From positions 98,597 through 162,596 of the forward strand of contig FJOG01000047.1 of NCBI GenBank assembly GCA_900073065.1: 64,000 nt of DNA, in the 5' to 3' direction. The DNA comes from Phialocephala subalpina. Lineage: Eukaryota; Ascomycota; Leotiomycetes; Helotiales; Mollisiaceae. Numbering within the stretch: position 1 is the stretch's first letter; the number at the start of each line of letters is the position of its first letter. The notes beneath the pieces are model-generated. The model ran no database searches, was not told the DNA's origin, and worked only from the letters and a program-made list of their open reading frames with translations. This document shows positions 12,395 through 23,370 of the stretch, one piece after another. Position numbers and translations under genes: made by a program.

Positions 12395-12960
12395 GTAACT
12401 ACTCGGCGACTTCAGGTTGCCAGCCAATCATTGCCCTCTATCATATCAACGATTCGATGTCCTAACATCGCGCGAGTTGGTCATCGACTTAAGCGCCAAG
12501 GCTGACACGAACTCTTGGCGCCTACATAATCGGCCTCGCGACTAAATCAGCGTTTCAAAAGACGGTCCTTTTCTGGCTTGTAAGCAGAACTGTTTCAGCT
12601 AAGCGCGATGTGGGAGAACAAATATTCTACTGGTTCTCAACACGACAGGAACTTCATATAGAACCTCAACTTGTCGGCCGCGGAGCACGCAGCCTCATCT
12701 CACTGATCAGCTAAAGAAGCTCAACAAGTAATCAACATTGAGCCAAGAGCAAGAGCAATAAGAACAGCAGCGAGAATTAACAAACCAAAAGACCACGCCT
12801 CCCGCATAAACACAAAATTTAAATGCCGCCCTCAACCCAAGCGAGACTCACAACTTGAAAGAAAGGAGAATCAGCAACACAAATCAGACGTTGAATTAAA
12901 TACAGCACTTGCCAAACCAAGTCACAACCTTCGCACGTTGCGAGTAGTCCGACGGCGTCC
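12395..12960. repeat. Dispersed repeat, copy A (least mutated)
   Basis: Sequence matching parts of 17058-17520 (copy B), 20815-21010 (copy C) and 29465-29570 (copy D). Shared landmarks are GATTCGATGTC, ATCGCGCGAGTT, TTTCAAAAGACGGT, CTCAACTTGTCGG and AGCACTTGCCAAACCAAG. Compared with copy B most differences are C here to T there, or G to A, largely at CpA/TpG sites. This makes copy A the closer one to the ancestral element. It ends close to the 3' end of the methyltransferase gene. No transposase is encoded. Confidence 0.7.
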
Positions 12961-13218
12961 GTAACATCATGTGGTAGCACAATCATGTCGTTGAGCTCTC
13001 TGTCCGTGAATAGGGGCCCAATCTCGCTTTCTTGGATCCGATCCCACCTGTCTCCTAGGACCAACCGCACGCTTCGCAGAAGTAATGACGTTCGCTTCGA
13101 ATCTCGCCGAAGACGAGTTCTGATGGTCCCGTAGTGGCTGCCAACGATGGACGGCATGGCTGGAATTGACGCTAGCACGTCTATTGCGCTGCAACCTTTT
13201 TTTTTTTTTTGCACACCG

Positions 13219-15089
13219 TTATGGAATTCCTAAATCAGTTTGCACCGCTACTTTCTTACGGCTTTCTGCCGCAGACCACATATCTATAATTCGAGTGAGC
13301 ACAAATACACGGCTAAGAGGAAAAAGCGAAGACTGACGCATGATCCAGTAATTGGTAAGACTTATCATCCAGTTGTTTCCGCAATTCAACCAGGAAGACC
13401 TCGACTTCGCTTGGCGTCCAGCCCAGAGATCGAGTGAAGAGTCCCATAACAATCCCTTGAAGGCCCTGCTTAAGTTGTTCTGCAACAGTGTCAGCATGAG
13501 AAATGACCATTATATGTTCGCGAGCACAGACCGAGATGCCAGAGACCGATAGCCTTTCTTCTTCGGTCTTTGGGCCATGCCCCCCATGGTACCTCGAATT
13601 TCGTTTCAGTCACGTCTACAAACCCAGCGTCTGTCAACATGTTTTTGAAAGCATGTGCTACTCTGAAATTGAACCCCATCTTCTTCATGGCTTCGTCGTA
13701 GAGCTCGAGCCAGCGGAAAATTTGAAATGGTGGTGGGTAGTTTTGGTTGGTCGTTTCAGGAGTGACTCCTAATTCCGACAGCTCTACGTATCCACCTGGC
13801 TTTAAAGTCCTTGATGATGTTAGGGACGAATAGGCTGTTGATATTGACACTCACCTATATGCTTGAGCTAACATTGCCGGGTAATCTTTGATTGCAAGAA
13901 ACATGAACCGAACGTGGACGAGGTCATATGTTCCGGGTCTGTATAGCCATTCCGCTTCCAAGTCATCGACTTCAAAAGTTAAGTTCGGAGGGACCCTACG
14001 AATTGATGAGCGCACTAAAAGGAGGGTACTATCTGCCAATACTTACCATGTTGGTTGTATAGGAGATATATCTGAAAGATGTTAGGTCGAGCCAAATTTG
14101 CTGAGGAAGGTGCTGACCTGTGCCAATGACTTGGGCAGAAGGATAGCGATCAGCTACTAATATTAGCTTTTTGTCTGGACATCCCAGCTGCGAAGACTTG
14201 CCAACTTGCATAGCCCATATTCCTGAAAGTCGTCAGTATTACGTATATCAAATCAGGTCTATAAAGCCTCCTACCCGTGCCTGTGCCAATATCCAGTATT
14301 CTCTGAGGATTGTTACCAATTGGAGAGAGATGTAGCCGAAAATCTGTGATCAGCATCCACTCATGATGTTTCATATCTTCTCGGTCAAGTTCGACCTAAG
14401 GAGATCATTAGTCCACTGCTAGACCTTGTATCGAGTGTTCAACATACCTCGTCATTTGGGAGTAGATATCCTACAGAAGATTCTCAGATCAGTAGGGATT
14501 CACTTACACTCCCGGCATGAGGTTGCTTACGGCCACCTTGATGTGCATGATATCTTCTTCCATTTTCCCAGTAATAGTCCGTTGCTTCGCTCAAAATGCT
14601 AGTGTAGAAACTCGACCTGAAAGATTAAACTCAATGCCTTGCCGTAAGCCATTAGGGTGGAAGAGAACTTACGAATATTCGCTACTATAGTCGCTAAAGG
14701 TGCCTTCATCCTGAAGTACGCAAGAAAGTGAGTGAGATGTTTCGAGTTACTAGATAGGGCCCTTACATGATCATTGACACCATCGCCATGGTCGTCTTCA
14801 TCCTCTGTCAAATGCTGTACGGCGGAATCGTTGTCTGTGTGGACATGAGGTATCGCTTCTTGTTGATTCTCTATTTCTTCCTCATTTTGATCGTGGGCCT
14901 ATCCTTGTGAGTCAGACTTGTCCTTGCAATTGTCTTGTGGTATCGAACCTGCTGCCCAAGAAATGCCTGTTCGGATGGCGCTACAAGGCTACCTTCCGTC
15001 TGCATAACAATTGAGTCTGCTGGCTGTGGAGAAAGCTTTTCTTTGTTCATGGGTTCGGCAGTTGGAAGGGGTGGATCTTGGTTGCACAT
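13219..15089 (-). CDS. LaeA-like SAM-dependent methyltransferase
   Basis: Fungal class I methyltransferase of the LaeA/UMTA type, often tied to secondary metabolism. Start ATG is at 15089; eight or nine small exons follow. After a Glu/Asp-rich N-terminus comes SSFYTSILSEATDYYWENGR, then YLLPNDE, HHEWMLI and RILDIGTGTGIWAMQV, the SAM-binding motif I. Downstream are ADRYPSAQVIGT, DISPIQPTWVPPNLTFEVDD, YDLVHVRFMF, TLKPGGYVELSE and GLFTRSLGWTPSEVEVFL, in the usual order. One intron inside motif I (14154-14201) appears to be GC-AG and is 48 nt, so reading through keeps the frame. The last exon after about 13340 is uncertain. It is divergent from the FAD monooxygenase, with 294 bases between the start codons, so both may share a promoter. 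Confidence 0.82.
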
Positions 15090-15383
15090 GTTAGTGGATC
15101 CTATGATCAGCGGCGGAATTGCGCGTTCTGGCTCTGTCTTGTGGAATCCCTGTAAATTGGGTGACTATATCATGTCAATGTGGAGAATTTCGAGAGAGCA
15201 AGCAGAGAGAAGGTTAATTGCGCGCTTATTATGACAGGCCACCTGCGGGTCCGTGCGCCTCATTGTCCGCGGCTAAGGAGATATCGGCAGGACAGGACAG
15301 CAACGCCGCCCCTGTTTAATATATTGATATTCGACAGCATCATTTCGATCCGAGTTAACATGGCTTTACCTGTATAAACCAAC
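15090..15383. promoter_or_regulatory. Likely shared promoter of the divergent pair
   Basis: 294 bases separate the start codons of the minus-strand methyltransferase and the plus-strand monooxygenase. No coding region is present. Head-to-head genes this close in fungi are often co-regulated; no specific binding site can be named. Confidence 0.5.
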
Positions 15384-16808
15384 ATGCATGTCCTTATAAT
15401 TGGAGCAGGTACGATATGTGCAATGCATGCTCTGGACTGAAGTTGACATCCAATACACAGGAGCGACAGGCCTCTTGATTGCTCATGGCCTGAAGCAGGT
15501 ACGTCCTCCTAGAGTTTCAAGTCCTTTACTAACAAGGAACCACGTCGACAGGCCGGCATAAGCTTCTCTATCTTCGATTCTGAGCCTTCAGCCTCACACT
15601 ACCGACCTCGCGAATGGAGCATGGGAATACACTGGTCGCTACCACAGCTCGAAGCTCTGCTCCCTCCCGATCTCCGGGTGAGGCTGAAGGAGGCGCAGAA
15701 TGACCCGTTTCTGGACGCGCCAGATCGGGATGACATGAAAATATATAATGGTTTAGATGGCACAATATTGAAAGCTCTGCCGATTCCGAGGACGATACGA
15801 GTATCGAGGAGGAAGTTGAGGGCGTTCTGTTGTCAGGGCATTGATGTAAAGGCATGTGAGGACCAAGAGGTGCTGCCGAAACATTGCTAATGAATTAGTA
15901 TGGCTATGAGCTTGCTAACATACGGTATGAGGAGGCCGGAGTTACTGCTGTCTTTACAAATGGGGAACTCGTTGCAGGGAGTATCATTATCGGAAGCGAT
16001 GGCCCGAAATCCAAAGTCCGCAAGGTACTTTTAGGGTCGGAGGCCGAAGTGACGCCACTGGAGATTGTACATTCTAATGTAGCAATTACATACGGAGATG
16101 CGGAGAAGGCGAAGTTTGTCCGAAGTGCCCATCCTGTGTTTAGTTTCGCAGTCAAACCGGGACTGCTGTCGTTCCTGTCAAGTACGTCCCTTTGTACACC
16201 ACCTAGCCCACGCACTGACATTCCGTTAGTTCAAGACGTTCCTGATCCGGAAGATCCAGCGACGTGGCGATTTCAGGTCGTCACTAGCTGGTTGGGGAAA
16301 CAGGATGACTCGCTGGATACCGCAGGTCGTCTTGCACAAGTAAAGCAGAAAGCATCGACCATGTGCGAGCCTTTTCGCTCTGCAGTTATGTGGATGCCGG
16401 ACGATACGAAGATTACTTATGACAAGATGGCTTATTGGGTTCCAATTCCGTGGGATAACCATGACGGAAGAGTCACATTGGCTGGAGATGCAGCGCATCC
16501 AATGACGCCTCGTGAGTGGTCTAATTGAGAGGAAATCGGCATAGTTAACGTTGATAGATCGTGGCCAGGGCTTGAATCATGCAATATGTGATGCAAGTCA
16601 TTTCGTTGATGCGATGCAGAAGGTCGTTGCTGGAGCATCCAGCTTAAAGGATGCAATCACGACTTACAGCGAGGAAGTCGTAAGAAGAGGTGCTGATGAG
16701 GTGTTGATATCGAAGCAAAATGCTATCATGATGCTCAATTGGGATCAGCTAATGGAATCTCCGATGATGAAGAGATCGTTGCAGAAATCAGATCTTAGTG
16801 GTAGCTGA
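15384..16808 (+). CDS. FAD-dependent monooxygenase (aromatic hydroxylase type)
   Basis: Flavoprotein monooxygenase of the salicylate/PHBH-like group. The start ATG at 15384 leads directly into LIIGAGATG, the dinucleotide-binding loop, which is split by an intron at 15409-15460. A second intron is at 15499-15551 and others follow near 15845-15899, 16180-16229 and 16512-16558. The second FAD signature is present as IIIGSDGPKSKVR, and the third as RVTLAGDAAHPMTPHRGQGL, read across the last intron. About 400 residues, a normal size. The pairing with a LaeA-like methyltransferase suggests a small tailoring unit of secondary metabolism, but no backbone synthase lies in the window. Substrate unknown. 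The intron at 15845 starts GTAAAG; a slightly shifted donor is possible. Confidence 0.85.
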
Positions 16809-17057
16809 GGAACAAAATAGAGCAGACCAACCGATCGGCCATTCAGGCGTTTCTAACCTAAGAGCCGGCGTTTGGCTTGGACGTCTGGACCCGAAATAAC
16901 AAGCCATACATCCCTCCCAAAGTGTCACGCCTAGTCGTCATCGTCAGAGCTTCAAGATCGTATATTATCACTAGCATTAATAACACGATTCACAGCTTTT
17001 TGCTTTATTTGGCTTGTATGCAAATACGCGATGCTAAAACCCGTCTATTATTAGCCG
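16809..17057. other. Intergenic region
   Basis: 3' flank of the FAD monooxygenase. No gene supported; it grades into the RIP-decayed repeat copy B. Confidence 0.4.
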
Positions 17058-17520
17058 CAACTGCTCGGTAACATTAGGTTGCCAACTAGTTATTGCTCTT
17101 TATTATATTAGGGATTCGATGTCTTAATATCGCGCGAGTTAATCGTCGATCTAAACGCTAAAACTAACTTCGATTCTTAGCGCTAAACTACTCTCTCGAG
17201 CGAAAGGATATTTCAAAAGACGGTTTTTTTTTTAGCTTTTAAGTAGAACTGTTTTAGTTAAGCGCGATATAAAAAACAAACAATCTATAAGTTCTGAACA
17301 CGATGAAGCATTGCAGAGTAGAGTAACACAAGGGCTTTTTATAGAATCTCAACTTGTCGGAGAACGCAGCCTCATCTTACTTCTTAGCTAAAGAGGCTCA
17401 ATATCAGGGTTGGGCAAGTCGGAGACTGACTTGAGTTTGGATCGGACGTTGAACCAAACACGGCACTTGCTAAACTAAGTCATAACCTTCGCATATTGCA
17501 ATCGTTGAACTTGTACACGA
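17058..17520. repeat. Dispersed repeat, copy B, RIP-decayed
   Basis: Diverged copy of the element at 12395-12960, in the same orientation. Compare GCCAATCATTG in copy A with ACTAGTTATTG here, and TATCATATCAA with TATTATATTAG. The changes are mostly CpA to TpA and the matching TpG to TpA, the classic signature of repeat-induced point mutation. It leaves AT-rich runs such as a T9 at 17226-17234. No open frame survives. Confidence 0.7.
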
Positions 17521-17649
17521 GCCATACGACGCAAACATTTGGGCGAAGCTTATTGTTTTGTTTCATGTCGTGATGCTCAAGTTTAAACCTTGTGATCATT
17601 AGCGTTTGCGATGCCGTCTAGAAGGTTTATGACTTACTCTTCAATAACC

Positions 17650-17900
17650 TTGGTCTGATGTATCGACTCTTCCTCAGCAACGCAGAAATGATCTGCCAGT
17701 GCACAAGTGACTGTGCTCAGCAAGCACAGCTATCGATCATCCTCTGTTCCCATCTCTTAATCAGCTCTCGGCCAGCTCTCTCCTCTCTTCCCAAGCATCG
17801 TTCTCCTATAATCATATATCTTCCATCCATCACCCCTTCCCACCCTACACACCAACATGCTTTCCACAATCACGTACAGAAATGTGTCGACCGATAGTTG
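17650..17900. repeat. Second repeat block shared with 29780-30005
   Basis: Contains AAGTG-ACTGTGCTCAGCAAG and TCTCGGCCAGCTCTCT, which recur in the same order and spacing at 29780-30005. Pyrimidine-rich DNA and CATATAT-type stretches follow in both. In both places the block lies just 3' of a minus-strand gene (the pseudokinase here, the MuDR-like gene there). It is probably another part of the same dispersed element. Confidence 0.55.
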
Positions 17901-18044
17901 TGCAAGTTCTTGACCGAGGCTATTTTCTCGGCGAACGAACAGAGATGCATTGCGCATTTCATACAGGCGAACTGCTGGTTGGAGAGTTTCTTGCGTCTCT
18001 GTACGCATATTTCAAATGCTTCTCTTTCGCTCTGGACGGGATGT

Positions 18045-19152
18045 CTATGTTGATGCTTCCTCGCTGTCGGTCGGCCCCCTATTAGATTCGACGGAAATAA
18101 ACTTAAGCATATCAGCATACTCGCCGAACCAGCTATGCCGGGCAATTTCGCAAAGATCGGCTCGCTTCAGTGGATCCGGAACAAGGATACGCCTGAGCAA
18201 GTCTCTCGCATGAGGCCCTACACCTTCCGGGAAGGTCAATGGCGTCAAGACAGTATTCTCGTATAAAAAAAGATTGATATTTGCGCCGTCCGCATTTGCT
18301 GGGTCGTCATACCAAGGTTGATCCCAAGGTTCATACCCGGCTAGCATGGCGTACTGTGGTAGATCATGTTAAGCCGAAGGTCATGAACTAGGATATCGTG
18401 CCATCACTTACCAAGATCACACCACAACTCCAGATATCTATCTTCCTACCAATATATAGAGAATCTCTTTCCACGAGCTCAGGAGCATCATAACACTGGA
18501 CATAACCTGCAGATCGGGTTTCCATCAAATCCCCTTGACGATAGCCGTTAGCTTCAATGCGACCCAACTCCATTCTCGTCACGAAATCGAGCTTAGATAG
18601 GTTGTATTCAATCAGTTCAGTCATTTTGTGGTCTGGATTGAAAGTGTTTGCCCGTGAGAAGCCTCCGATGATGGCATTGCGGTTGCGATCCAGGAAAATG
18701 TTGTGGACGTCGAGCCCACGGTGCACGATGCCCTTCTTGTGAAGATAACCTACCCCAGAAATGATTTGAGCAAAGAGTCTTCGTTTGGCTTTGTCTTCAA
18801 TGTACTTGTGGTTAATAACGCAATCAAATAGCGATCCGCCAGAAGCGTACTCTAGAATGATACCAATGTGTTTCTTGGTTTCAACTATCTCGTGAAGGTG
18901 CACTATATTTGGATGCACAACCTCTCGAAGAATAACGATTTCGCGGTGGATCTTGGCAAGCATGGTAGGGTTGGTCCTGACTGAATCGCGCCTGAAGAGT
19001 TTGATGGCGACTTGTGGACCGCCTTCGACTTTCCAGCCCACCTTCGCTTTGCCATGCTTGCCTTTGCTCAACGTCTGGCCTAGCTGATAATCTCCGAACT
19101 GAGAAGCTTTGGCGGAGAGTATAGTGAGGAGGTGGGCGCGGTATTCGAACAA
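18045..19152 (-). CDS. Kin4-like pseudokinase
   Basis: Protein kinase domain of the CAMK/Kin4 type that has lost catalytic residues. Exons 19152-18412 and 18353-18045 join in phase to 349 residues from the first Met. The Gly loop reads SKGKHGKAKVGW and the ATP-binding Lys is kept in VAIKLF. The catalytic loop is IVHRGLDVHN where HRDLKxEN is expected, so the catalytic Asp and Lys are gone (residues 144-151). The DFG motif reads IIGGFSRAN, so the Mg-binding Asp is gone too (residue 164). APE, the DIWSCGVIL segment and the C-lobe (LRRILVPDPLKRADL) are intact. The reading frame is open throughout, so this looks like a maintained pseudokinase rather than simple decay. Homologous kinases are much longer. 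It sits 20 bases from the end of the STAND-domain gene and may be fused to it. Confidence 0.8.
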
Positions 19153-19171
19153 CGCTATAGTTATAATAGTC

Positions 19172-20648
19172 TTAGCCCCATTTTCCTAATTCCGATGAAG
19201 CTAACCGTCGTCTGAAGTCTGCTTCGGCAGATTCTATGAGTCGTTTAAGTGAAGTCGTCTCAATTAGTGTAGTATGTGGCCGTACACTACTCACACCAAG
19301 GCGATTATGCGAGTTCCTCTCTTCCCTCCTCCTCCTTCTGCGTTCTGCAGCAGCTATATAAGCCTCTTCAGTGTCATCCAGGGTTTGGTCGGACCACGTA
19401 CGGCGTCTATCAGACCTATCTAAACTCGATGCTTCCATCATGCCACTCGCCTGATCATGCTGTTGAACCACCAAGCATTCCAGGTCTTGAGTCGCTTGAT
19501 TCGTTTGCGCTGCGACAATCGTCTGTGAGTCGGAAAGGTCGATAAGATCCCCTTCAATGATGGGTTGGTCGTTCTTCAACGTCTTTCCTCTTGCATATGC
19601 AAGGGCTCTTCGGTAAACTTTGCTGTTGACGATATCGTCATCGAATTCGAACTCCAATTCTGAAGCCCCGGTAATGGATGGAGCATTCGAATACAGACTT
19701 TGGCAATCGTCGTGACTGAAAATTGAAGCAGGGACGTCAACTTCTGGATATGATTGCTTGAGGGATTGTGTTTTCCTGATGGACTCTGCTAGAATTGGCC
19801 GATTTTGATTGAGCGCCTGCATGATATTCTCAAGAGAGCCCCTTTCTCGTTTAGTAATGATTTTGAGCTAGGGATTTTCGACTCACAGTTGGATCAGCTG
19901 GATAAGAAAGTTGATGGCACTCTGCTGTCTGTGGAGGCCGTCCAACAATTTCCGCAACTTGTCGTGATTCCATACAATTTTCGCTTTCCCTTTGAAGGAC
20001 AAGTCGCCATTATCGGAAGAACTCGCTGTGATCTTTGTCAGTTGAGGACTCGTAATCTGTGACGATGGTCTCAATGCGATGGGGAAATTGTAGCATGTTG
20101 GCATGAAGCCGCATCATCAGTTATGCATCGTCTCACTAGGCGGTTTGGCCTAAAGCCGATGTTCCAGCGAGAGCACTATATCAAGCAGACATTTCCACTT
20201 AGCTAGACAGACAGATTTGACATCAATACCATACACTTTGCCTCCAGCCGCTTCCGCAACTGATAATCTTGTTCAACTCATCGTCCAGACAGCTGAACAG
20301 TACCGCGCATCCGGTCAAGGAGGCATCGAGTGCATGTGTGAGCTCGGGCCTGGATTCGAGTAATTGTACAAAATCTTGCTTCCGACAAAGTAGGGTCTGC
20401 AGTTTCGACAAGCAAGCACTGATAACACTCGTCTCAGAGGAAATGGTCACAATGGACAATGGAGCATCGTTATACTTGTTCCGAACGGCGTAAACCGCTC
20501 TCGCGGTCGATAGACAAGCAGACGTAACCTTGACCTTGCAATTTGTCAGCCATATGCTACGGTCTCAACACGATGCTTCCTTCCTTAAGATTCTAGGCAT
20601 GCATGAGGCGTGACTCACAACGATGGTGACAATTGTGAAGGGATCCAT
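19172..20648 (-). CDS. Fungal STAND-type N-terminal domain protein
   Basis: The start ATG is at 20648 (MDPFTIVTIV), followed by an intron to about 20532, then KVTSACLSTARAVYAVRNKY and SETSVISACLSKLQTLL. This is the helical N-terminal domain found in many fungal NLR-like and related proteins. Further exons carry KAKIVWNHDKLRKLLDGLHR (20062-19883) and a long polar region (19822-19172) with Arg-rich RRRRREERNSHNR. The last open stretch ends at a TAG-free frame up to a stop at 19172, 20 bases before the kinase reading frame. I could not find a clean splice that joins the two frames, though a fusion would explain why the kinase lacks its own 5' part. Role unknown; such domains often act in oligomerisation or signalling. 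Confidence 0.65.
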
Positions 20649-21060
20649 GATAGCAGATACTGCATGTGCTCAAGTCGTCACAACCGTAGCAGGGCAGTCG
20701 AGCGCCGAGACGGACCCCAAGGATGCGACAAGATGATGTTGGGACATTGTCGATGTGTTGGTATTTGAAGCTGAACACGATCGTCGATCACAATGAGGCT
20801 GAGCTGTGGTGGCTGAAAACTACTCGGCCTCATTGAAACTCTGGCCAACCGTAGTCCTCGCTGGCCCATCTAAGCGCCAAGGCTGAATCGAACCCCAGGT
20901 ACTTAATCGCCCTCTTAATTGAATCGACGTTTTAAAATGTGTCTTTTTTCTGGCTTGTAATCAGATTTGTTTCAAGTAAATACGATTTGGGTGATAGAAC
21001 TCCTGATTAGTTCTAAGACATGAGGTATTACAATAACACGAAAGCAACAAATAATAGTTC
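20649..21060. repeat. Intergenic DNA with partial repeat copy C (20815-21010)
   Basis: Upstream of the STAND-domain gene. It contains ACTACTCGGC, CTAAGCGCCAAGGCTGA, TTTCTGGCTTGTAA and GATTTGGG in the same order as copy A at 12395-12960. The copy is shorter and partly decayed. No gene is supported in it. Confidence 0.55.
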
Positions 21061-21189
21061 TCACGGCTTCCAGAGCCAATTGATTGCAGCGATCATCAGC
21101 CGTGATATGATTCCGAGACCGAGAACAGCAATATCTGCGAATAAGATTTGGATAGGAGTATACAACAGAACAAGAGAAGAGAGATTCAT
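21061..21189 (-). CDS. Small hydrophobic ORF (42 residues)
   Basis: Open frame from ATG 21189 to TGA 21061 encoding a very hydrophobic peptide (MNLSSLVLLYTPIQILFADI at the start, then LGLGIISRLMIAAINWLW). It could be a tail-type membrane exon of the Ser/Thr-rich gene upstream on the same strand or a chance frame. No homologue recognised. Confidence 0.2.
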   Translation of the reverse strand: MNLSSLVLLYTPIQILFADIAVLGLGIISRLMIAAINWLWKP

Positions 21190-21323
21190 AAATTTGAGCA
21201 ATTGAAGTAGAGACACCCCCTAAATTAACCGAGGCTCCGAAGATAGCACAATGCGCGCACTCAGCAAGGCCAATGACAATCCATCTGTCTATTCTATCAT
21301 CCTGTCAGCAAGTCCATCTCAAA

Positions 21324-22512
21324 TCATAGAACGTGAAAGATATCAAGGCAACTCACCGAAGGATACACATCCCCAAAAACACTCGTAAACAACGAACTCA
21401 ACCACGACAAAAAGCTTCTATTGTCCCACCCACCAACCTTGCAATAAGGCAGTTTCGTCGTATCTGTATCTGTGCTATCCCAGGCTGTGGTTCCCGCTGT
21501 GATCTGCACAATCCACTTCTCGTAAGGGTCGAGGACAGAAGGTGGTCCGACAAGTCGTTTGCTCCATGTTGATTTTGTCATGGAGCGTTTAGATGTCGAG
21601 GCTTGGCGGGGGAAGGTGACTATAATGGGATAGGGAAGTTTGGAGTCTGTGGCAGCGATGGTAACGTTTGAGTCCTATCTGGTGGTGAATTCAGGATATG
21701 TGAGGAGTGTTCCACCTCCGTCAGTGACCTTGAGTTGCGTCACGATGGGTACTGTTTGTCCGGTTGATACTTCCAGGATATGGAGATTGCATGTTCCTGT
21801 TTGGTATGGTGGCGGCGGCGGAGATGCTGTGGAAGATGGCGGAGCTTGACTTTCGGTAGTGAGCGAGGCTGCTGGAGGAGGTGACTCTGTAGACGACAGA
21901 GGAGTTTGCGTTTCAGCTGATGAGGTAGATGGCGGCCAGTCAAACGATGATGACGATGGTGGCGCAAGGACTGTCGTAGAAGTCGAAAAGTCTGAAGGGA
22001 GTACATACACCGTAGTGAGGGTGACCAAGCTTGAAGCAGACTGTATAGGGATTGAGGATAAGGTCATATTAAAGTATGCGACCCTTCCAAGACCATTCGA
22101 AATTGGGACACCACCTCCAAACTTCATCAAAGCAAGCCATCGAGAGAAGAAGTCGGTGGGCAGCTGCTCAAGACAGAGCTGAGAGCACTCATGCAGTCTG
22201 CCTCAGTGATCCAGAAGTAGGAGCCTTCAGCCAATGATACGTTCAAACTTGCCTTCGCTTCCGGATATGTGTATGAATGTTCTAAACTGGAGATTTTTAT
22301 CTCGCTGCAAGCTTCAGTGGCGTTGTCGCAGCCCAAAGGTGTATGACCTAGCCTCGTTAATTGAGTTGTGCAGAAGACCGTGATGTTGCTGCTGAATTGG
22401 GTCTGCGGAACACCTTCAATTCCAGAACCCGGTCCTGAATAAGGCGCACAGTAGAGGGGACCAGTAGTCTCGGGGGCAGAAACAGACCTGGATTTGTTTT
22501 GGCTGCTTGTTG
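21324..22512 (-). CDS. C-terminal part of a Ser/Thr-rich secreted protein
   Basis: Minus-strand coding exons with a Cys-containing domain (LGHTPLGCDNATEACSEIKI, YFWITEADCMSALSSVLSSC), a Ser/Thr/Pro linker (many PPSS and TTES units) and an end domain with SVLDPYEKWIVQITAGTTAW and YCKVGGWDNRSF. The frame is continuous in style with the pieces at 23371-24957 and 24979-26138, so I think all three were one gene. The 5' side stops at an AT-rich island (22530-23370). A donor at TCG|GTGAGT near 21345 suggests at least one more exon downstream. Function unknown; Ser/Thr richness suggests O-glycosylation and a cell wall or extracellular location. Confidence 0.5.
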
Positions 22513-22529
22513 TTCCCTACAGAGGCAAG

Positions 22530-23370
22530 GGGTCTATACCTACATACTTTCAGCGATTTCTATAGACTACTAGTCGATTATAATAGGAATAAATCTATAA
22601 TCGGTTTTCGTAGGCTTTTAGAATATAGACTTATTATTAATACTTATTAATAGGCTGTTAATAAAATAGAAATTCATTTAAAGTATAGATTAAGAGTCGA
22701 TAAATTGAGCTGATTTGTGGGTAGTGTGAACGGGGGGGACCGGGGAGGAGTGCTCGAGCGCAGCACTAAGTGGATTCAAACGCGTCTAACAATACAATAA
22801 GGGGTTTGTTTACGTGGTCTGTGCTTCTCAAACTCTGGCTTTTTACCTTTGAGATTTTCATTCGATTGTATTCTCTCGATTGCACTCTCTGGACTGGACT
22901 CTCTGCCTGCACTCTCTGCCTGCACTCTCTACCTGCACTCTTTGGACTGGACTCTCTGTAGTTCTATACTTTACTATTAAGTACGCGTTCCTATTCAGAT
23001 TTTCATTCTCTGACTTGAAAACTCTAGTTTAAATCAACGAGCGAGTCGATTCGAATATTATATTTGATAGATAGAAGGAATAAGGTGGGCAGATAGAGAA
23101 TTGGGCAGATGGGAGGATTGGGCAGATGGGAGGATTAAACAGATAGGAGGATTGGGTAGAAGAGGGCATTATAAAATATAGACAATAAGTATATATCACT
23201 TGATTTATAGGGTGTACAATTTGTTACATGTATTTATTGATTTTCAATCTATAATTTATAGGGTAGTCCTCTTTTTATTATATCTTTTGAGTCTATAATT
23301 TATAGACTTAAAATTGATAAATTTATCGATCTTTTTTATATAGATATAGACTTAATGTTACCGTAGGGGT
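22530..23370. repeat. AT-rich island with minisatellites inside a gene
   Basis: About 840 bases much richer in A and T than both flanks. They contain many TATAG/CTATA palindromic units, a tandem block of TGCACTCTCT-type units (22871-22958) and a second block of GGGCAGATGGGAGGATT units (23086-23158). No open frame. The flanks on both sides are coding in the same direction, with linker sequence rich in Ser and Thr. This fits an old, RIP-decayed insertion. Confidence 0.65.

Noticed and set aside
12819..13214. 131-codon minus-strand frame near the methyltransferase
   Set aside because: It lies mostly in repeat copy A; the matching frame in copy B is broken by a G-to-A stop, so it is repeat sequence rather than a gene.
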